Below are positions 1-10,715 of a DNA stretch of 64,000 bases, piece after piece. Under the pieces are notes generated by a model. That model was given only the letters and a program-made list of their open reading frames with translations. It made no database searches and was not told the origin of the DNA. Positions within the stretch are counted from its first letter, which is position 1; every line of letters begins with the position of its first letter. This stretch comes from Epiperipatus broadwayi (taxonomy: Eukaryota; Onychophora; Udeonychophora; Euonychophora; Peripatidae): contig JAQFVV010000001.1 in the NCBI GenBank assembly GCA_028023455.1, positions 19,215,611-19,279,610 on the forward strand, in the 5' to 3' direction. The translations under genes were made by a program, and so were the position numbers.

Positions 1-236
1 AATTCCTTTTCTAATTGGGTTATCATTCAGATCCTGTTGACATTGTCTAATATTATTTTATATTTCTACATGCATCTGACATAAGTAAAATCTACTATTT
101 AATTATTATTTATTAATTAGTTTTTGATGAAATTCCTTTTTTTTTTTTAAAAGAATTTATTTTTTTTTCTTAGCTTATAATTAACCTTTTAATATGATTA
201 AGTCAAATAGTTTTTTTACTTTTGGGAAATATATAT
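1..236. other. AT-rich flank without recognised feature
   Basis: This stretch is AT-rich with homopolymer T and A runs. No coding region or repeat boundary can be supported before the Penelope-like inverted repeat begins. Confidence 0.6.
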
Positions 237-917
237 ATTCTAGCATGTGTACGTGTGTGGTGCAACTGTTCCCAAAAGCCATAAAGTGTTATAAAATAGA
301 TAACTGAAAACAAATGAGCTGAGCACTTTCAAAGGATATTGCCTTCATAATCATAGCTTGCTACTATGTTTAATGATATGCAAATATGCTAATTCCATTT
401 CTTTGATAAAGCATAGCATGTGTCCTTCCTATTTATGCCATCTTTGTCTCATGAGATGAAGAAGGCCTCTTTGATTTTTATTTTAAGGTCATGTCTCTCT
501 CTACACATGATTGTGGGATTGTCTGGAATGCACTTGTGGTGACTTGTGCTCTGGTGCTGATAGAAAACTGAAAAGGTGGAAGGATCGTTGGGAGCTCTAT
601 TGTATGAATATTTATATTGTGCTAATAATGTGAATAAAGATGCTCTGCTTTTCCCATAATATGTGCCTTTACAATTATTGTTGGAGCATGCAATACTATA
701 TACTGAATGGAGGGTTTGTAAAAGTGGAGTTTGGTCTTTAATATTGTTAATTAAATTGTTAGAGTTTGGGGGGGTTTGAAAACAAAGCTGATATCTGTTG
801 TTGAGGATGGAATGCAATTTCCTGTGTAAATTGGATATATATGGAAGCAATAATCTGGGTTTATCCTGTGTGATGTGAGTGTTAATCTGTTTATTCTGAA
901 TATATAAAAAATTTTGG
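237..917 (-). repeat. Left inverted arm of Penelope-like element
   Basis: The arm is the reverse complement of 1505-2182 with scattered substitutions and small indels. Examples are CCTTCATAATCATAGCTTGC at 341-360 and its complement near 2065-2084. Both arms carry the 3' non-coding tail and the endonuclease-coding part. Transcribed together they would form a hairpin of about 680 bp with a loop of about 590 nt. Confidence 0.9.
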
Positions 918-955
918 CACAAAAAATAACTCAACCTCAAGTAGATTTTATCCAT
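449..955 (-). pseudogene. GIY-YIG endonuclease part of Penelope-like element (inverted copy)
   Basis: This 168-residue open frame on the minus strand is the inverted copy of the endonuclease half. The linker segment has PRLLLPYISNLHRKL, then a hydrophobic stretch, then the nuclease signature IACSNNNCKGTYYGKS (about residues 87-103). It has the paired cysteines and YYG expected of Penelope GIY-YIG domains, followed by the C-terminal CRERHDLKIKIKEAFFIS. The first 20 or so residues read through the junction into the RT part and are not native, so the ATG is fortuitous. The frame stays open here, while the + strand copy is broken upstream of 1641. No RT precedes it, so it is at best an isolated nuclease fragment. 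Confidence 0.75.
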
Positions 956-1507
956 GACTGTCTATGTTGGTTGGACAACAACATTGTGGCATTCTTTATA
1001 AACCAGTGGTTGTCCATGAAACAAGGCTGGCCTATGGGTTTACCACAGAGTGGTGTAGTTACCAGCATCTTCCTGAACTATTATGAGTGGAAGATCATAC
1101 CTAGTTTAAACCCTGCATGCTTTCTAATATACCCCAGATATGTGGATGACATTTCCATTGCTGCCACCCCTGAGATCATCACATGAATCAAAGTTGAATT
1201 ATAAACCAGCACAGCACTAGTTGTGAATGTCACAACTGAAGATACTCTCCAACAAGTTAAATATCTTGATGTTAATATACAAAGAGAAAACAACCATTGC
1301 CATTATAGTATGGTCATCAAACCATTGGAGATCAGATGCCATATACAACCTCAATCTAACACACCAATAGAATGTAAATTATCTGGCCTAGCATTTTTTT
1401 TGCACAGAAACAGGCTGTTATGTAAAATTGAGGCAGACACAAAACCAAATGTAATAGAATACAGAGATGACTTATTGAATTTAGGGATTCAGGCAGTCTA
1501 TTGTTGA
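914..1507 (+). pseudogene. Penelope-like reverse transcriptase, C-terminal part
   Basis: Frame 2 gives WLSMKQGWPMGLPQSGV, the motif-B-like QxxGxPMGxPxS of Penelope RTs, at about residues 32-48. It is followed by FLNYYEWKIIPSL and RYVDD, the YxDD catalytic box (motif C), at 74-78. After in-frame stops TGA at 1184 and TAA at 1202 the same frame resumes with QQVKYLDVNI, equivalent to the FLD(L/V) motif, and then YRDDLLNLGIQ. Fingers and palm motif A are missing, so the element is 5' truncated. The GIY-YIG part follows at 1641. The fragment is inactive: truncated, with two stops. Confidence 0.8.
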
Positions 1508-1640
1508 CAAATTTTTTTTTACATATTCAGAATAAACAACTTAACACTCACATCACACAAGATAAACCCAGATTATTGATTCCATATATATCCAAGTTAC
1601 ACAGGTAATTGCATTCCATCCTCAACAACAGATATCAGCT

Positions 1641-2036
1641 TTGTTTTCAACCCCCCCCCCCAACTCTAACAATTTAATTAACAATACTAAAGACCAAACT
1701 CCACTTATACAGACCCTCAATACAGTATATAATATTGCATGCTCCAACAATAATTGTAAAGGCACATATTATGGGAAAAGCAGAGCATCTTTGTTCACAC
1801 TATTAGCACATAAATATTCATACAATAAAGCTTTCAATGATCCTTCCACCTTTTCAGTTTTCTATCAGCACCAGAGCACAAGTCATCACGAGTGCATTCC
1901 AGACAATCCCACAATCATGTGTAGAGAGAGACATGACCTTAAAATAAAAATCAAAGAGGCCTTCTTCATCTCACGAGACAAAGATGCCATAAATAGGAAG
2001 GAAACGCGCTATGCTTTATCGAAGAAATGGAATTAG
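1641..2036 (+). pseudogene. GIY-YIG endonuclease part of Penelope-like element (+ copy)
   Basis: The 131-residue frame contains IACSNNNCKGTYYGKS at about 32-48, a His near the end of the signature (LLAHKYSYN), and the CRERHDLKIKIKEAFFISR tail ending in a Lys-Trp-Asn terminus. It lies downstream of the RT fragment in the natural element order. The true coding part starts upstream, near 1530 (NTHITQDKPRLL-like reading), but a stop and a run of C at about 1651-1661 interrupt it, so the ATG at 1641 is not the native start. The inverted copy at 449-955 is very similar. In this family the domain nicks target DNA to prime reverse transcription. Confidence 0.75.
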
Positions 2037-2182
2037 CATATTTGCATATCATTAAATATAGTAGCAAGCTATGATTATGAAGGCAAGATCCTTTGAAAGC
2101 GCTCAGCTCGTTTGTTTTTAGTTATCTATTTTATAACCCTTTATAGCTTTTGGGAACAGTTGTGCCGCACACGTGCTAGAAT

Positions 2183-4638
2183 TAATCTTTTAGTAAAACT
2201 GCAATTCTCTTATCTACTAATTCGATAAGTTTTAATTCTGCCTTTTATTAAAATTTATTATACTTATTTTTAAATTTAAATGTGTATGTATTTCAACATA
2301 TATACATATAAAACATTATTATTTATTCTATTTTTCAAACTTTATATGTATATATATTTTAACATACACGTATAAACATGACAATACGTTTTGGAAAGAG
2401 CATTATGTGTTTATGTGTAAATAAATGAAGTAAAGGAATGCATCGTTGAAGTGCTAACAATGTCAATATGTGCAATACCCACTTCATTTTGCTACACTTA
2501 AATGAACCGGAGTTATAAATGACTAGTTGAACTGTAAATTCGTGTAAGTATCAAAAGCAAGAATAATGGATGTGACTTATCTTCTCCATAAAAGTGTATC
2601 GTGTAAATAAATAAATGAATGAATAATGTTACCGTATTAATCTATATTTTAAAATTTATGTACTTTATAAATATTAATAAATATTTTAACTATATGTTAA
2701 AGGAAGTGATTGTCTACAATATATTTAAATATTTATCTTTTTTGAAAGGCAATATATTAGAGAAAATGATTTATTAAGTGGAAAGAGCTGACAAATGTGG
2801 CATTTAATATATCAAATGTTGATTTATAGTCTAGTATTTATAAAATATAACTAACTATTGTTAAACTTATTCAAACATTAAATAAAAATGTGGGAACAAT
2901 AATAATTCGTTTTTTTTTTTCATATTTTGATATTATACAAGCACAATTGATAAATAATAAAATTACATATATCGATTTATCTTCCAGCAACATATAGTCT
3001 GAGAAGTGATTTAATCAGGCACAAGATGTTTAAATAAAACAAGAAACTACTCAGAGAAAAATTCAGAAAAATTAAAATTAATAAAATAATAATCATAGTA
3101 ATGACAAAAAAGTAATAATAAATTTACCTTCTTGATTTACTTATTTTATTTTGTAAATAAGCATTTATTTTATAGCGCTGTTTTTTTATAAATTGTAATA
3201 CATTAAAGATCAGCCTTTTCAAGCTATTGTGCATGCACTTTACGAGTGTTAATAATAAATGAATACTTTCATTCCCAGCACAAGATATAGTATTTATGAA
3301 AGAATAAAATGAATCCACTTATTCTTTCCAACCCAAATGCTTATATATGGGTAAATCTCATAAAAAGCGCATGCACAATAGCTTAAAAAGGCTGATCTTT
3401 AATGTATTATTTTATTTTGTTATACATACATCTTACTTCTCAAACTATGTTTTTATTTTATTAAATAAAAATTAATATTGGTTGCTATTTTTTTTAAAGA
3501 AATATAAAGTTAAATGTTACGCAATTAGATATTAATTGTCAGACACATTTTCTATTAGCTACCCTCATGCACATAATAACATATACTTGTTACATAAATA
3601 CAAAACAATACAAAAAAATGTCTTCCTAATATTCACTTTATACTAATATACATATATTAAATTTATTGTGGTTGGACATTAATATTATCATATTATTGTA
3701 GATAAATCATTTATGGTGATCATTATAATAAGTCACAGTTATATATTAAATTAATATTGGGGTTTTGATTATGACTGTGTGATGGTATGACAGGAAAATC
3801 TGTTTTTTTTTTCATAATATTTAGTAAAACAAAAAAACAATAATATAACTATAATCTTATATACCATATGCCAATGATCTTTAAAGAAAACCATCTCTAA
3901 AGGCATCAAAATAAAAACGAATAAACTTGACAAGAACTTTTATCAGAGTACAATTATTGACAATCTTTATTTATCATAATGGATCTTGTCTATAAAAGTT
4001 TCTTTAACTAAATTATTTTATTTCTCTAAGGAAAGTATACATTTTCCCTTAGAGATTTATATACTGCTGTATTCTTTTTTTTAAACCTTAATATATACTT
4101 AATAATGCAGATAGTTGCATTTATCAAGTAAAGAAATGTATAACAACTAAACATTTGTATTTATAGAAAGTCCTTAAAATAAGATATAAATGAAAAACAT
4201 AATTGATAGTTTGCATACAACATAATATATTCAATAATATTAATGTAGCATAACTTCATCATTTTGTCTTAAATGACAGATATATCTACTGCTTTAGAAT
4301 TCTAAGTAGGATTTGTATACATTAAGATATAAGATTGTAATTCAGCAATATATTTATAATAATTAGAAAACACATTTTAAAAAAAAAATTCATTTTCTTC
4401 TAGTTCTTAAACTATACTGATCATGAATAATATTATATTTTCATCAATCATTTTCACAAATCTATATTTATTTTATGTCAATCCTAAATGAGATTTTTTT
4501 CAGTCTGACTGAAACATACATTCTAAATAGAGAATAATATAAATTTTAACCATTCAAAATGTATATCTCATTATAACTTATAAAATATAAAAACTGCTAT
4601 ACCTTTTATTCACTGAAAATCTAATTCATGTAAAAATT
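2183..4638. other. AT-rich intergenic or intronic sequence
   Basis: No coding region was recognised. The only structured item is the 40-bp inverted repeat at 3197-3408. The stretch may be upstream intron sequence if the terminal exon proposed at 4709-5148 is real. Confidence 0.5.
3197..3408. repeat. 40-bp inverted repeat with 132-nt loop
   Basis: Arms 3197-3236 and 3369-3408 are reverse complements with one mismatch by eye. They carry AATACATTAAAG / CTTTAATGTATT at the outer ends and GCATGC at the inner ends. The loop is AT-rich and non-coding. It could be a small MITE-like insertion or a folded transcript. No flanking duplication was recognised. Confidence 0.8.
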
Positions 4639-5148
4639 TTGAATACAAAAATAATTATAATAAAAATATACTTAATTTTTTTAAAACATTTGCATGATAA
4701 TTATTCAGGAAATCAACTTTATCTATGCAAATTTATACAAGAAATATATACTGATTGTATGCCAAAACATACTACAATTGTCTCATCTAATACAGTCACA
4801 TGTTTTTCTCAGTATGCACAATTGAATGTACCAAATGTATATAAATCTCATAACCCAAGACAGTTAGTATATCTTAGCTACTATTTCTTCATTGTAACAG
4901 CGTGTTGTTTGTGTTTGATGTCACTGTTATCAATTTCTATTTTTGAAAGACATTTGAAGAATTTAATTTTAATACATAATACTGATATTATTAGTTTAAT
5001 TGTTATTGTTGTTATTAACTTTGTTACTATTATTTTGAATATTATTCATATTAGCTCATATAGCTATTTTTCTATAAATTTTTGGAGTTTTCCAGATACA
5101 ACTCTTACTGTCAGGAAAGCTGTGATATTTTGCTTAACTTGTAATTGA
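4639..5148 (+). CDS. Possible terminal exon of an unidentified membrane protein
   Basis: This is a 169-residue open frame, long for sequence this AT-rich and unrelated to any repeat here. I do not recognise the protein. It has a Cys-containing polar part (about residues 25-75), a strong hydrophobic segment at about 80-102 (YYFFIVTACCLCLMSLLSI), a short charged loop (FERHLKN), a second hydrophobic segment at about 115-142, and ends in CLTCN. An acceptor-like ATTATTCAG lies at 4700-4708. Translation from 4709 keeps this frame, so the native exon probably starts there and the ATG at 4639 is spurious. AATAAA follows at 5172, 24 bp after the stop. These points suggest a 3' terminal exon of a multi-exon gene, but a chance open frame is not excluded. 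Confidence 0.4.
   Translation: MNTKIIIIKIYLIFLKHLHDNYSGNQLYLCKFIQEIYTDCMPKHTTIVSSNTVTCFSQYAQLNVPNVYKSHNPRQLVYLSYYFFIVTACCLCLMSLLSISIFERHLKNLILIHNTDIISLIVIVVINFVTIILNIIHISSYSYFSINFWSFPDTTLTVRKAVIFCLTCN
4700..4708 (+). promoter_or_regulatory. Candidate splice acceptor
   Basis: ATTATTCAG is preceded by a moderately T-rich tract at about 4673-4690. It would open the proposed terminal exon with two bases of a split codon. The tract is weak, so this is a candidate only. Confidence 0.3.
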
Positions 5149-5171
5149 AGAATGTTTCTGTACTATTTCAA

Positions 5172-5177
5172 AATAAA
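5172..5177 (+). terminator. Candidate polyadenylation signal
   Basis: AATAAA lies 24 bases after the stop of the 4639-5148 frame. In sequence this AT-rich the hexamer is common by chance, so its value comes only from its position. Confidence 0.3.
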
Positions 5178-6799
5178 TAAATGAATGAAATGAAATACTA
5201 AATAATGGCAATTTTTTTTAATCTTCCTCAAAAACTATTTCAAAAATAATGCATGAAATAAATATTGCCAATAAAGTTTTTTTTGTATTAATATAAAATA
5301 ATATAAAATTGAAAAAGCAAATATTACAAAAAAATCCCACAGTTTAAAATGATGATCATTGAGTTCAATTTAATTTTTTTTCTTTCCCTCAACATTTTAT
5401 GATCACTCACCAATTAAATTTTAATATACAGTGAAACTTTAATATATGCTTTATCAACATACACTAATTCAATTATACTATATCCAAAAAAAAAAAAAAA
5501 GAAAATAAGCAAAAAATAAAAACATTGAAATTAATTAATCAGTTTTACGGTATAGCAGCAACCATTTTTCCATTTCCCAGTGCCAAATATAATCATATTT
5601 AATACTAAGGTTTCTTCAGTTTACATTGAAAATATACACATTTTATTCTTCCTTTTGATGTGGTACAGTAGTTATTATAATAAAATATTTTCTGGGTGTA
5701 AAGCTAAAATTTTAATGAAATTTAAAAAAATTTGTATCTTTCTAAAATGATCAAATGAAAGTTATTGTTTAGTGGCAGAAAATGTGAACTGTAAAATATT
5801 CTTGTACTTCATTAAAAAGCTTAAAATTTGAAGAGTTTAATAAAGAATCTGAAATACATAATAGCAAATAGAAGTGACTGTTTAGATTCCAGAGCTGATA
5901 TAGTCTTTAAAAATATTAAAACAACTAGAAAAACCATAATCCGCTGGTAATAAGACTATTACATTTCTATATAAAAAAAATTATTGTAGAAAAAGGGCAG
6001 CAAGAAGAGCATGTTTAATTGTGATGAAAGTGGCACTCCTGAATTTTGTACATAATAACTGCTACTAACATTTTACTTTCATATATATATATTTCAAAGT
6101 AACATTTTTTTCTGGCATTGGTAAAAAGTGAGTCCATTAAATTTAGAAAAATGAAAATAAGAATTTTAGACATCATAAAAGTTCACATTGCTCTTTAAAG
6201 AATGGAATCCATCCCATTTCTAAGGAAATAGGTTTAAAAAAATTGTAAAAAAAAATAAAATTATAATTATTTATTTCATATTACAATGACTAGATTTTGC
6301 TATAGTCTATCATAAAATGTCACATTCATTGTCAATGCTTGCTTTTATTTTATCAAGAAACATGTGGCTAAAATTAAAGATTATAATTTAATCTTTTGCA
6401 TTTTATCAAAATCTATTTTCACCATGAGTGAAATAAATTTGAATGAGGTTTTTTTTTCCAAATGTCACATTCATAAATTATTCAAATTATTGCTTACATT
6501 ATTAACATGGATTACATTTTTTTAATTATCTTTTTGCTATTTAATTTATGTTTGCATTAATTATAAATAATGCATTTTGTCTATTGTATAGTAATTTATT
6601 TTTTTGTTAATGATTTTTGTATATATCATAATTTCTATATATATAATTTCTTTATACGCTTGTATTATTGGTGATAAACTGTATAAATCTATTTTTTATT
6701 AATTACTTTATTTTAATATGTATATATAATTTTAAAATTAAAATGTATTACAAATGTATGCATATACTGTTTTCGTTACATATATATGTATAATAGAGT

Positions 6800-6833
<34 letters not shown>

Positions 6834-7006
6834 CGTACATATGTATGTATGTATATATACATGAAATTAGCACAATCGAATGTATATGTAATCAAAAAAA
6901 CAAAACAAAGCAGTCTCTCAAATAAATAACACTCTGTAAGATTTTTGCTAAATGTATAGATTATTTATTTAAAGAATGTGTGAGGAAAAGTGATTTGTTC
7001 CTCTTG
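5178..7006. other. AT-rich sequence, no gene recognised
   Basis: Homopolymer runs and AT-rich sequence without a supportable open frame. A (TA)n tract lies at about 6801-6830, followed by degenerate TATG repeats to about 6860. Confidence 0.5.
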
Positions 7007-7012
7007 ATTCTT

Positions 7013-7098
7013 ATATATATATATATAATAAATACATATAAAATCATGTAGTAATTATATATATATATAATAAATACATATAAAATCATGTAGTAATT
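7013..7098. repeat. Tandem duplication, about 43-bp unit, two copies
   Basis: The unit ends in ATCATGTAGTAATT and starts with a (TA)n run followed by ATAAATACATATAAA. Two near-identical copies are head to tail, the first ending near 7055 and the second near 7098. Confidence 0.85.
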
Positions 7099-7386
7099 AC
7101 CAAGTCTATTTAATTAATAGTTGATCTGTCCTCTAGATGTCATATTCAACAAATTGTTTTCATTAAAGAGGAATAGAGTTTTAAATTACAGTATTATTAA
7201 AAAGAAGGTTAAGAATGGATGGAGTGTAAGAAGTAAACAAAGGGTAGCTGATTTAGATATAAATGTAGATGGGAGAGTGAATGGGCCTGTAAAACTAATG
7301 ATAACAAACTAATTATAAATGTCTATAGAGAAAAAAGAATCAAAAGAATTTATAAAAGAATAATAAGAAAGAAAGAAATTATTAAA

Positions 7387-7560
7387 ACTGGATATTTGAA
7401 TATGCAAGGTAGGAGACCAGAATAGTGGCTGGAATTAAACAAAACAGTTAAAAATGAAGGTCTTGGGGTATTAGCAGTAGTGGAAACCCATCTAAAATAA
7501 GAAGAACTTACACTGGAAGAGTTGATATGGCAGGGTATAAATAGAAAAGAAAAAGAAAAA
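7387..7560 (+). pseudogene. LINE apurinic-type endonuclease, N-terminal remnant
   Basis: Frame reading gives LNMQGRRPE, then WLELNKTVKNEGLGVLA, then VVETHL. This is the usual start of a LINE endonuclease: a first strand with Asn, a helix, and the catalytic ETHL box. IWQGINRKEKEKRG follows, in the place of the W-x-G-x-N-R then Gly-rich segment. Stops break the frame. The catalytic Glu of ETHL is still readable. Confidence 0.55.
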
Positions 7561-8399
7561 AGAGTGGTGTTATAGGAGTTATGTCAAAAAAATATTTAAA
7601 TACTGTAAAGTGTCTAGAACATTTGTGGTTTGAGATAATGTTAAAAAAAAACAAGAATGGATGGTGACTATAGTGTATATAGTAACTGGAGATAGCCAAA
7701 CTATAATAGAAGGGAATAGTAGCATATATGAATGCCTAGTTAAGAATATACAGAGTTTCAAAGAAATGAAATGTTAATGGGCATTGTTTCTTAATTGATG
7801 ATGTGGATAAGAAGTATGGACAGTTTTTAAAAAATTTTTCGTCAGAGAGTGAATTTGAGCATTGGGAATTTATCAAATATTTATAAGAGGCAATACACAT
7901 AGTCTAAAAATAATATATTTCACACAATAGATGATGTATTAATAGAGAAAGAGGGAATGAATAAAATGCAAAAAATGAAAGTGTTTAATAATGAAGAAGA
8001 GAATGTGTAATATTGATCACATAATGTGATGGAAAATAGTAATAAAAGTAGAAAGAATAGTGAAAGATGTGGATGGCAAATAAATGATAAAAAATAAGTT
8101 ACAAGAATATAAAATTTAAGTAAAAGAAATCATGGAAGGTTTAGTAGTGGATGAATATAAGGATTGGTGTGATGAAGTAGAAAAAGTCACAAATATGGTT
8201 TTAGTTGAGAATATTCAGAAGAATAAAAGTAATAGAAGAGTGAAAATTAGTAAAAGTGTAAAAGAGAGTGGGAAGTATGCATAGAATATAAATGTGCTAT
8301 TAAAAACAAAGAAAGTGAAAAAGATGTTAATATTAAATGGGAAAACTATTTTTTAAAAAAAGAAGTTGGCTAACATAAATAATTATAGAAGAGAATGAA

Positions 8400-8500
8400 A
8401 TTAAATAGTAAATTGATGGAGGACATTAAAAGTGGAAGAGATGGGAGCAAAAAATTTTGGAAATACATTAAAAGAAGAAATATAGAGGAGAGAGAAATAG
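8400..8500 (+). pseudogene. LINE linker upstream of RT, remnant
   Basis: The reading DIKSGRDGSKKFWKYIKRRN matches in style the conserved stretch just before the RT domain of many CR1/jockey-type LINEs (Asp-Gly-x-Lys-x-Phe-Trp-x-x-Ile). It is in line with the endonuclease and RT pieces on either side. Confidence 0.5.
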
Positions 8501-8879
8501 TATTACTAGATGATGAGGGAATATAGTGTAGGTCTAGAAAAGAATTAGAGACAATCTTAAATAAATATGTAATGGATATAGAAACGATGTTAGATGTGAA
8601 AGACAGAGTGATAACACTATAAAAATACATAGAAATGGAAATACTAGTTTTATAAAAAATGAATCGAATGAGGCAGGGGAAGAAAGTAAAAAGTGGAAAA
8701 GCAAGAGGTTTAAATTTATGGGCAGCAGAGATAATGATGAATTTGGGAAATAGGGCAAAATTAAATCTATTATCATGTTTTAATAAGATGTCACAGCAGA
8801 CAGAATTTCCAGATAGCTGGAGTAATACAAGAGTAAGGCTATATTGTTTAAAGGAAATGGTAAGAATGATAGAGAGACA

Positions 8880-9620
8880 AACAATTATAGACTGATAGTA
8901 GTAACATCAGTGTTACATAAAGTTTTTGCATATATAATGGATGGAAGAAAATAATATAGTGGGAGAAATGCAAGAGATTTTAAATTGTATAGGCATATAG
9001 GAGATAGTTTATTTGTAGTCACACAACTTATAGATATGAGTACGAATGCAGGTAGACCGTTATATATAGTCTTTATAGATACAGAGAAGGCAAATGATAG
9101 AATAAATAGAACTAGATTATGGATAGGTTTAGTAAATTTGGAAATGAATAAAGCTTTACTGGATCTTATTAAGAGATTTATGAAAATAATTACTATACAT
9201 ATCAATTAGAAAATATAGAATCAGAGTTAAAAGTGGAATGGGACTAAGGCAAGGATGTCCTATTTTTGTTTTTATTATATTTGAGAGAAATCAAGATAGA
9301 AATACAAAGACTACAAAAAGAGGTAGATGTACCATTAATAGATAGCAGGAGAGTATATATTATCAGATCTTTTATTTCCTGATGACATCTTCTGTGTACT
9401 GAAAGTAGGGGAAATATGGAAGTTATGCTGAAGACATGGGGCTGGTAAAAGATATGGGGATTAAATTTAGTAAAGAAAAATAAAAAATAATGATGATAAA
9501 TGCTGGGGAAAGACAAAAGAAAGAATTTTTATTGAGGGATATAAAATTAAATGGGGTAAATATGTATAACTATTTGGGAATCATCTTAAGAAATCGGAGA
9601 CATTGCTTGGATGAATGTGA
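8880..9620 (+). pseudogene. LINE reverse transcriptase domain, remnant
   Basis: Pieces in order are NYRLIVVTSVLHKVFAYIM (the NYRPI-type block), LYRHIGDSLFVVTQLID (in place of the QxGFR block), and PLYIVFIDTEKANDRINRTRLW (motif A region, with one catalytic Asp in FID). Then come ELKVEW-GxRQGCP (motif B, RQGCP readable at about 9245-9262), a broken region where FADD should be (about 9370-9390), and INAGERQKK, then KLNGVNMYNYLGIILR (thumb). An open piece covers 8985-9209. Frameshifts separate the pieces and motif C is not intact, so the domain is inactive. Confidence 0.7.
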
Positions 9621-10346
9621 AAAAAAAACTGATAAATGAAGCAAAGAAAAGAATGGGGCTAATTAAGAAATTAACAGTCCTTTCATATAATAAATATGAT
9701 GTAGCAAGAATTGTGTGGGAGTGGCAGCAGCAGTGTTAACTTATGGTAACATTGTGTTATGTGTTAGTAAAGGGGTGTTATACTACTTTGAAAAAATACA
9801 AAAAGAAGTATGAAGACATGCATTATATACAGATGTGTGGATAAAAAAAGAAGTAATTCAAGGAGAAATGGAATTGTCAAATTTTTAAATAGGAGATGAA
9901 AAAAGCAAAATGAAAATGTTCGACAGATAGAAATTTATGGATAGATACAGAATAGTTAAAATTATATTTAATTGGATTACAAATAAAGGACAGGCAACAA
10001 TATGGGTGAAAAAGGTAGTAATGTATGCAGAAGATTTGGATAAAGTATTTATGTCAGTATACTTGTACAAAATATAGAATGATTGTGTTAGGAGAATTGT
10101 TGGTCTTATAGTGGCAGAGAATAAAATAGAAGAACTGATACATTAATAAAAATATATAATGTTGGAGATATGAAGAAATACTATGGAGAATAAAAGAGTT
10201 TAAATATGTATAGAAGTAAATTGAATATTGGGTGTGAGTTGATTTATGATAATAGGAAGGAAAATAATTTACTGTTTAAGGCTTGAATAGAATTGTTAGC
10301 AACAAATGAATATGCACATAAATGGAGGAATGTGTGTGATTTAGTC

Positions 10347-10400
10347 TGCAAGTTTTGTAAGGAAGCCATGGAAAATATTTGGCATCTGCTAATTGAATGT
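10347..10400 (+). pseudogene. LINE C-terminal CCHC zinc knuckle
   Basis: The frame reads C-K-F-C, then eight residues, His, four residues, Cys, i.e. CX2CX8HX4C. This knuckle stands near the C-terminus of many LINE ORF2 proteins and is thought to bind nucleic acid. The same spacing occurs in the unrelated LINE on the minus strand near 27.7 kb. Confidence 0.6.
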
Positions 10401-10715
10401 AAATGCTTACAAGCAAAAAGAGTACAAATAATGAAATCATAGCAGAATATATATGAACAAAGTGATTACACAGAAAGTCGATTCTTGGTTTTTATGCTGG
10501 TTTGGAAAATGATAAGAGGGTCTAGATATAAAAGCCATAGAGTGGACAAAGATAATATTGTGGAAATGGAATAGGGCAGGATAGAGAAGAATATGGGAAA
10601 AACTTAGGGTGGGGAATGGAAAAGAAAGGTACGCTGCTAACAGGTTTTTCTGGGCATAATGGTTGAGAGATTCCTGACTCCAATAAAGGAGAATCCATAG
10701 TGTATTGCATCGCAA

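Larger units (their letters stand above)
237..2182 (+). mobile_element. Penelope-like element with inverted 3' copy
   Basis: The right part, from about 918 to 2182, reads on the + strand as reverse transcriptase followed by a GIY-YIG-type endonuclease, the order found in endonuclease-bearing Penelope-like elements. The left part, 237 to 917, is a near-perfect inverted copy of 1505 to 2182, the endonuclease half. The outer ends match as TTCTAGCA/TGCTAGAA-type sequence and the inner ends meet near ATTCTGAATAT. Head-on, partly inverted, 5'-truncated pairs are common for Penelope-like elements. The RT fragment lacks its N-terminal half and has stops, so the copy cannot act on its own. I did not find a convincing target duplication. 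Confidence 0.85.
7121..10715 (+). mobile_element. Decayed non-LTR retrotransposon (CR1/jockey-like)
   Basis: Short + strand pieces appear in the order of a LINE second ORF: endonuclease start (about 7387-7560), linker (about 8400-8490), reverse transcriptase (about 8880-9620) and C-terminal zinc knuckle (10347-10400). Stops and frameshifts occur every few tens of codons, so it is an old inactive copy. The + strand is conspicuously purine-rich for its whole length, unlike the flanks. Ends and target duplication could not be fixed, so the coordinates are approximate. The clade call rests on layout and the C-terminal knuckle, and other APE-type LINE clades are possible. Confidence 0.7.
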
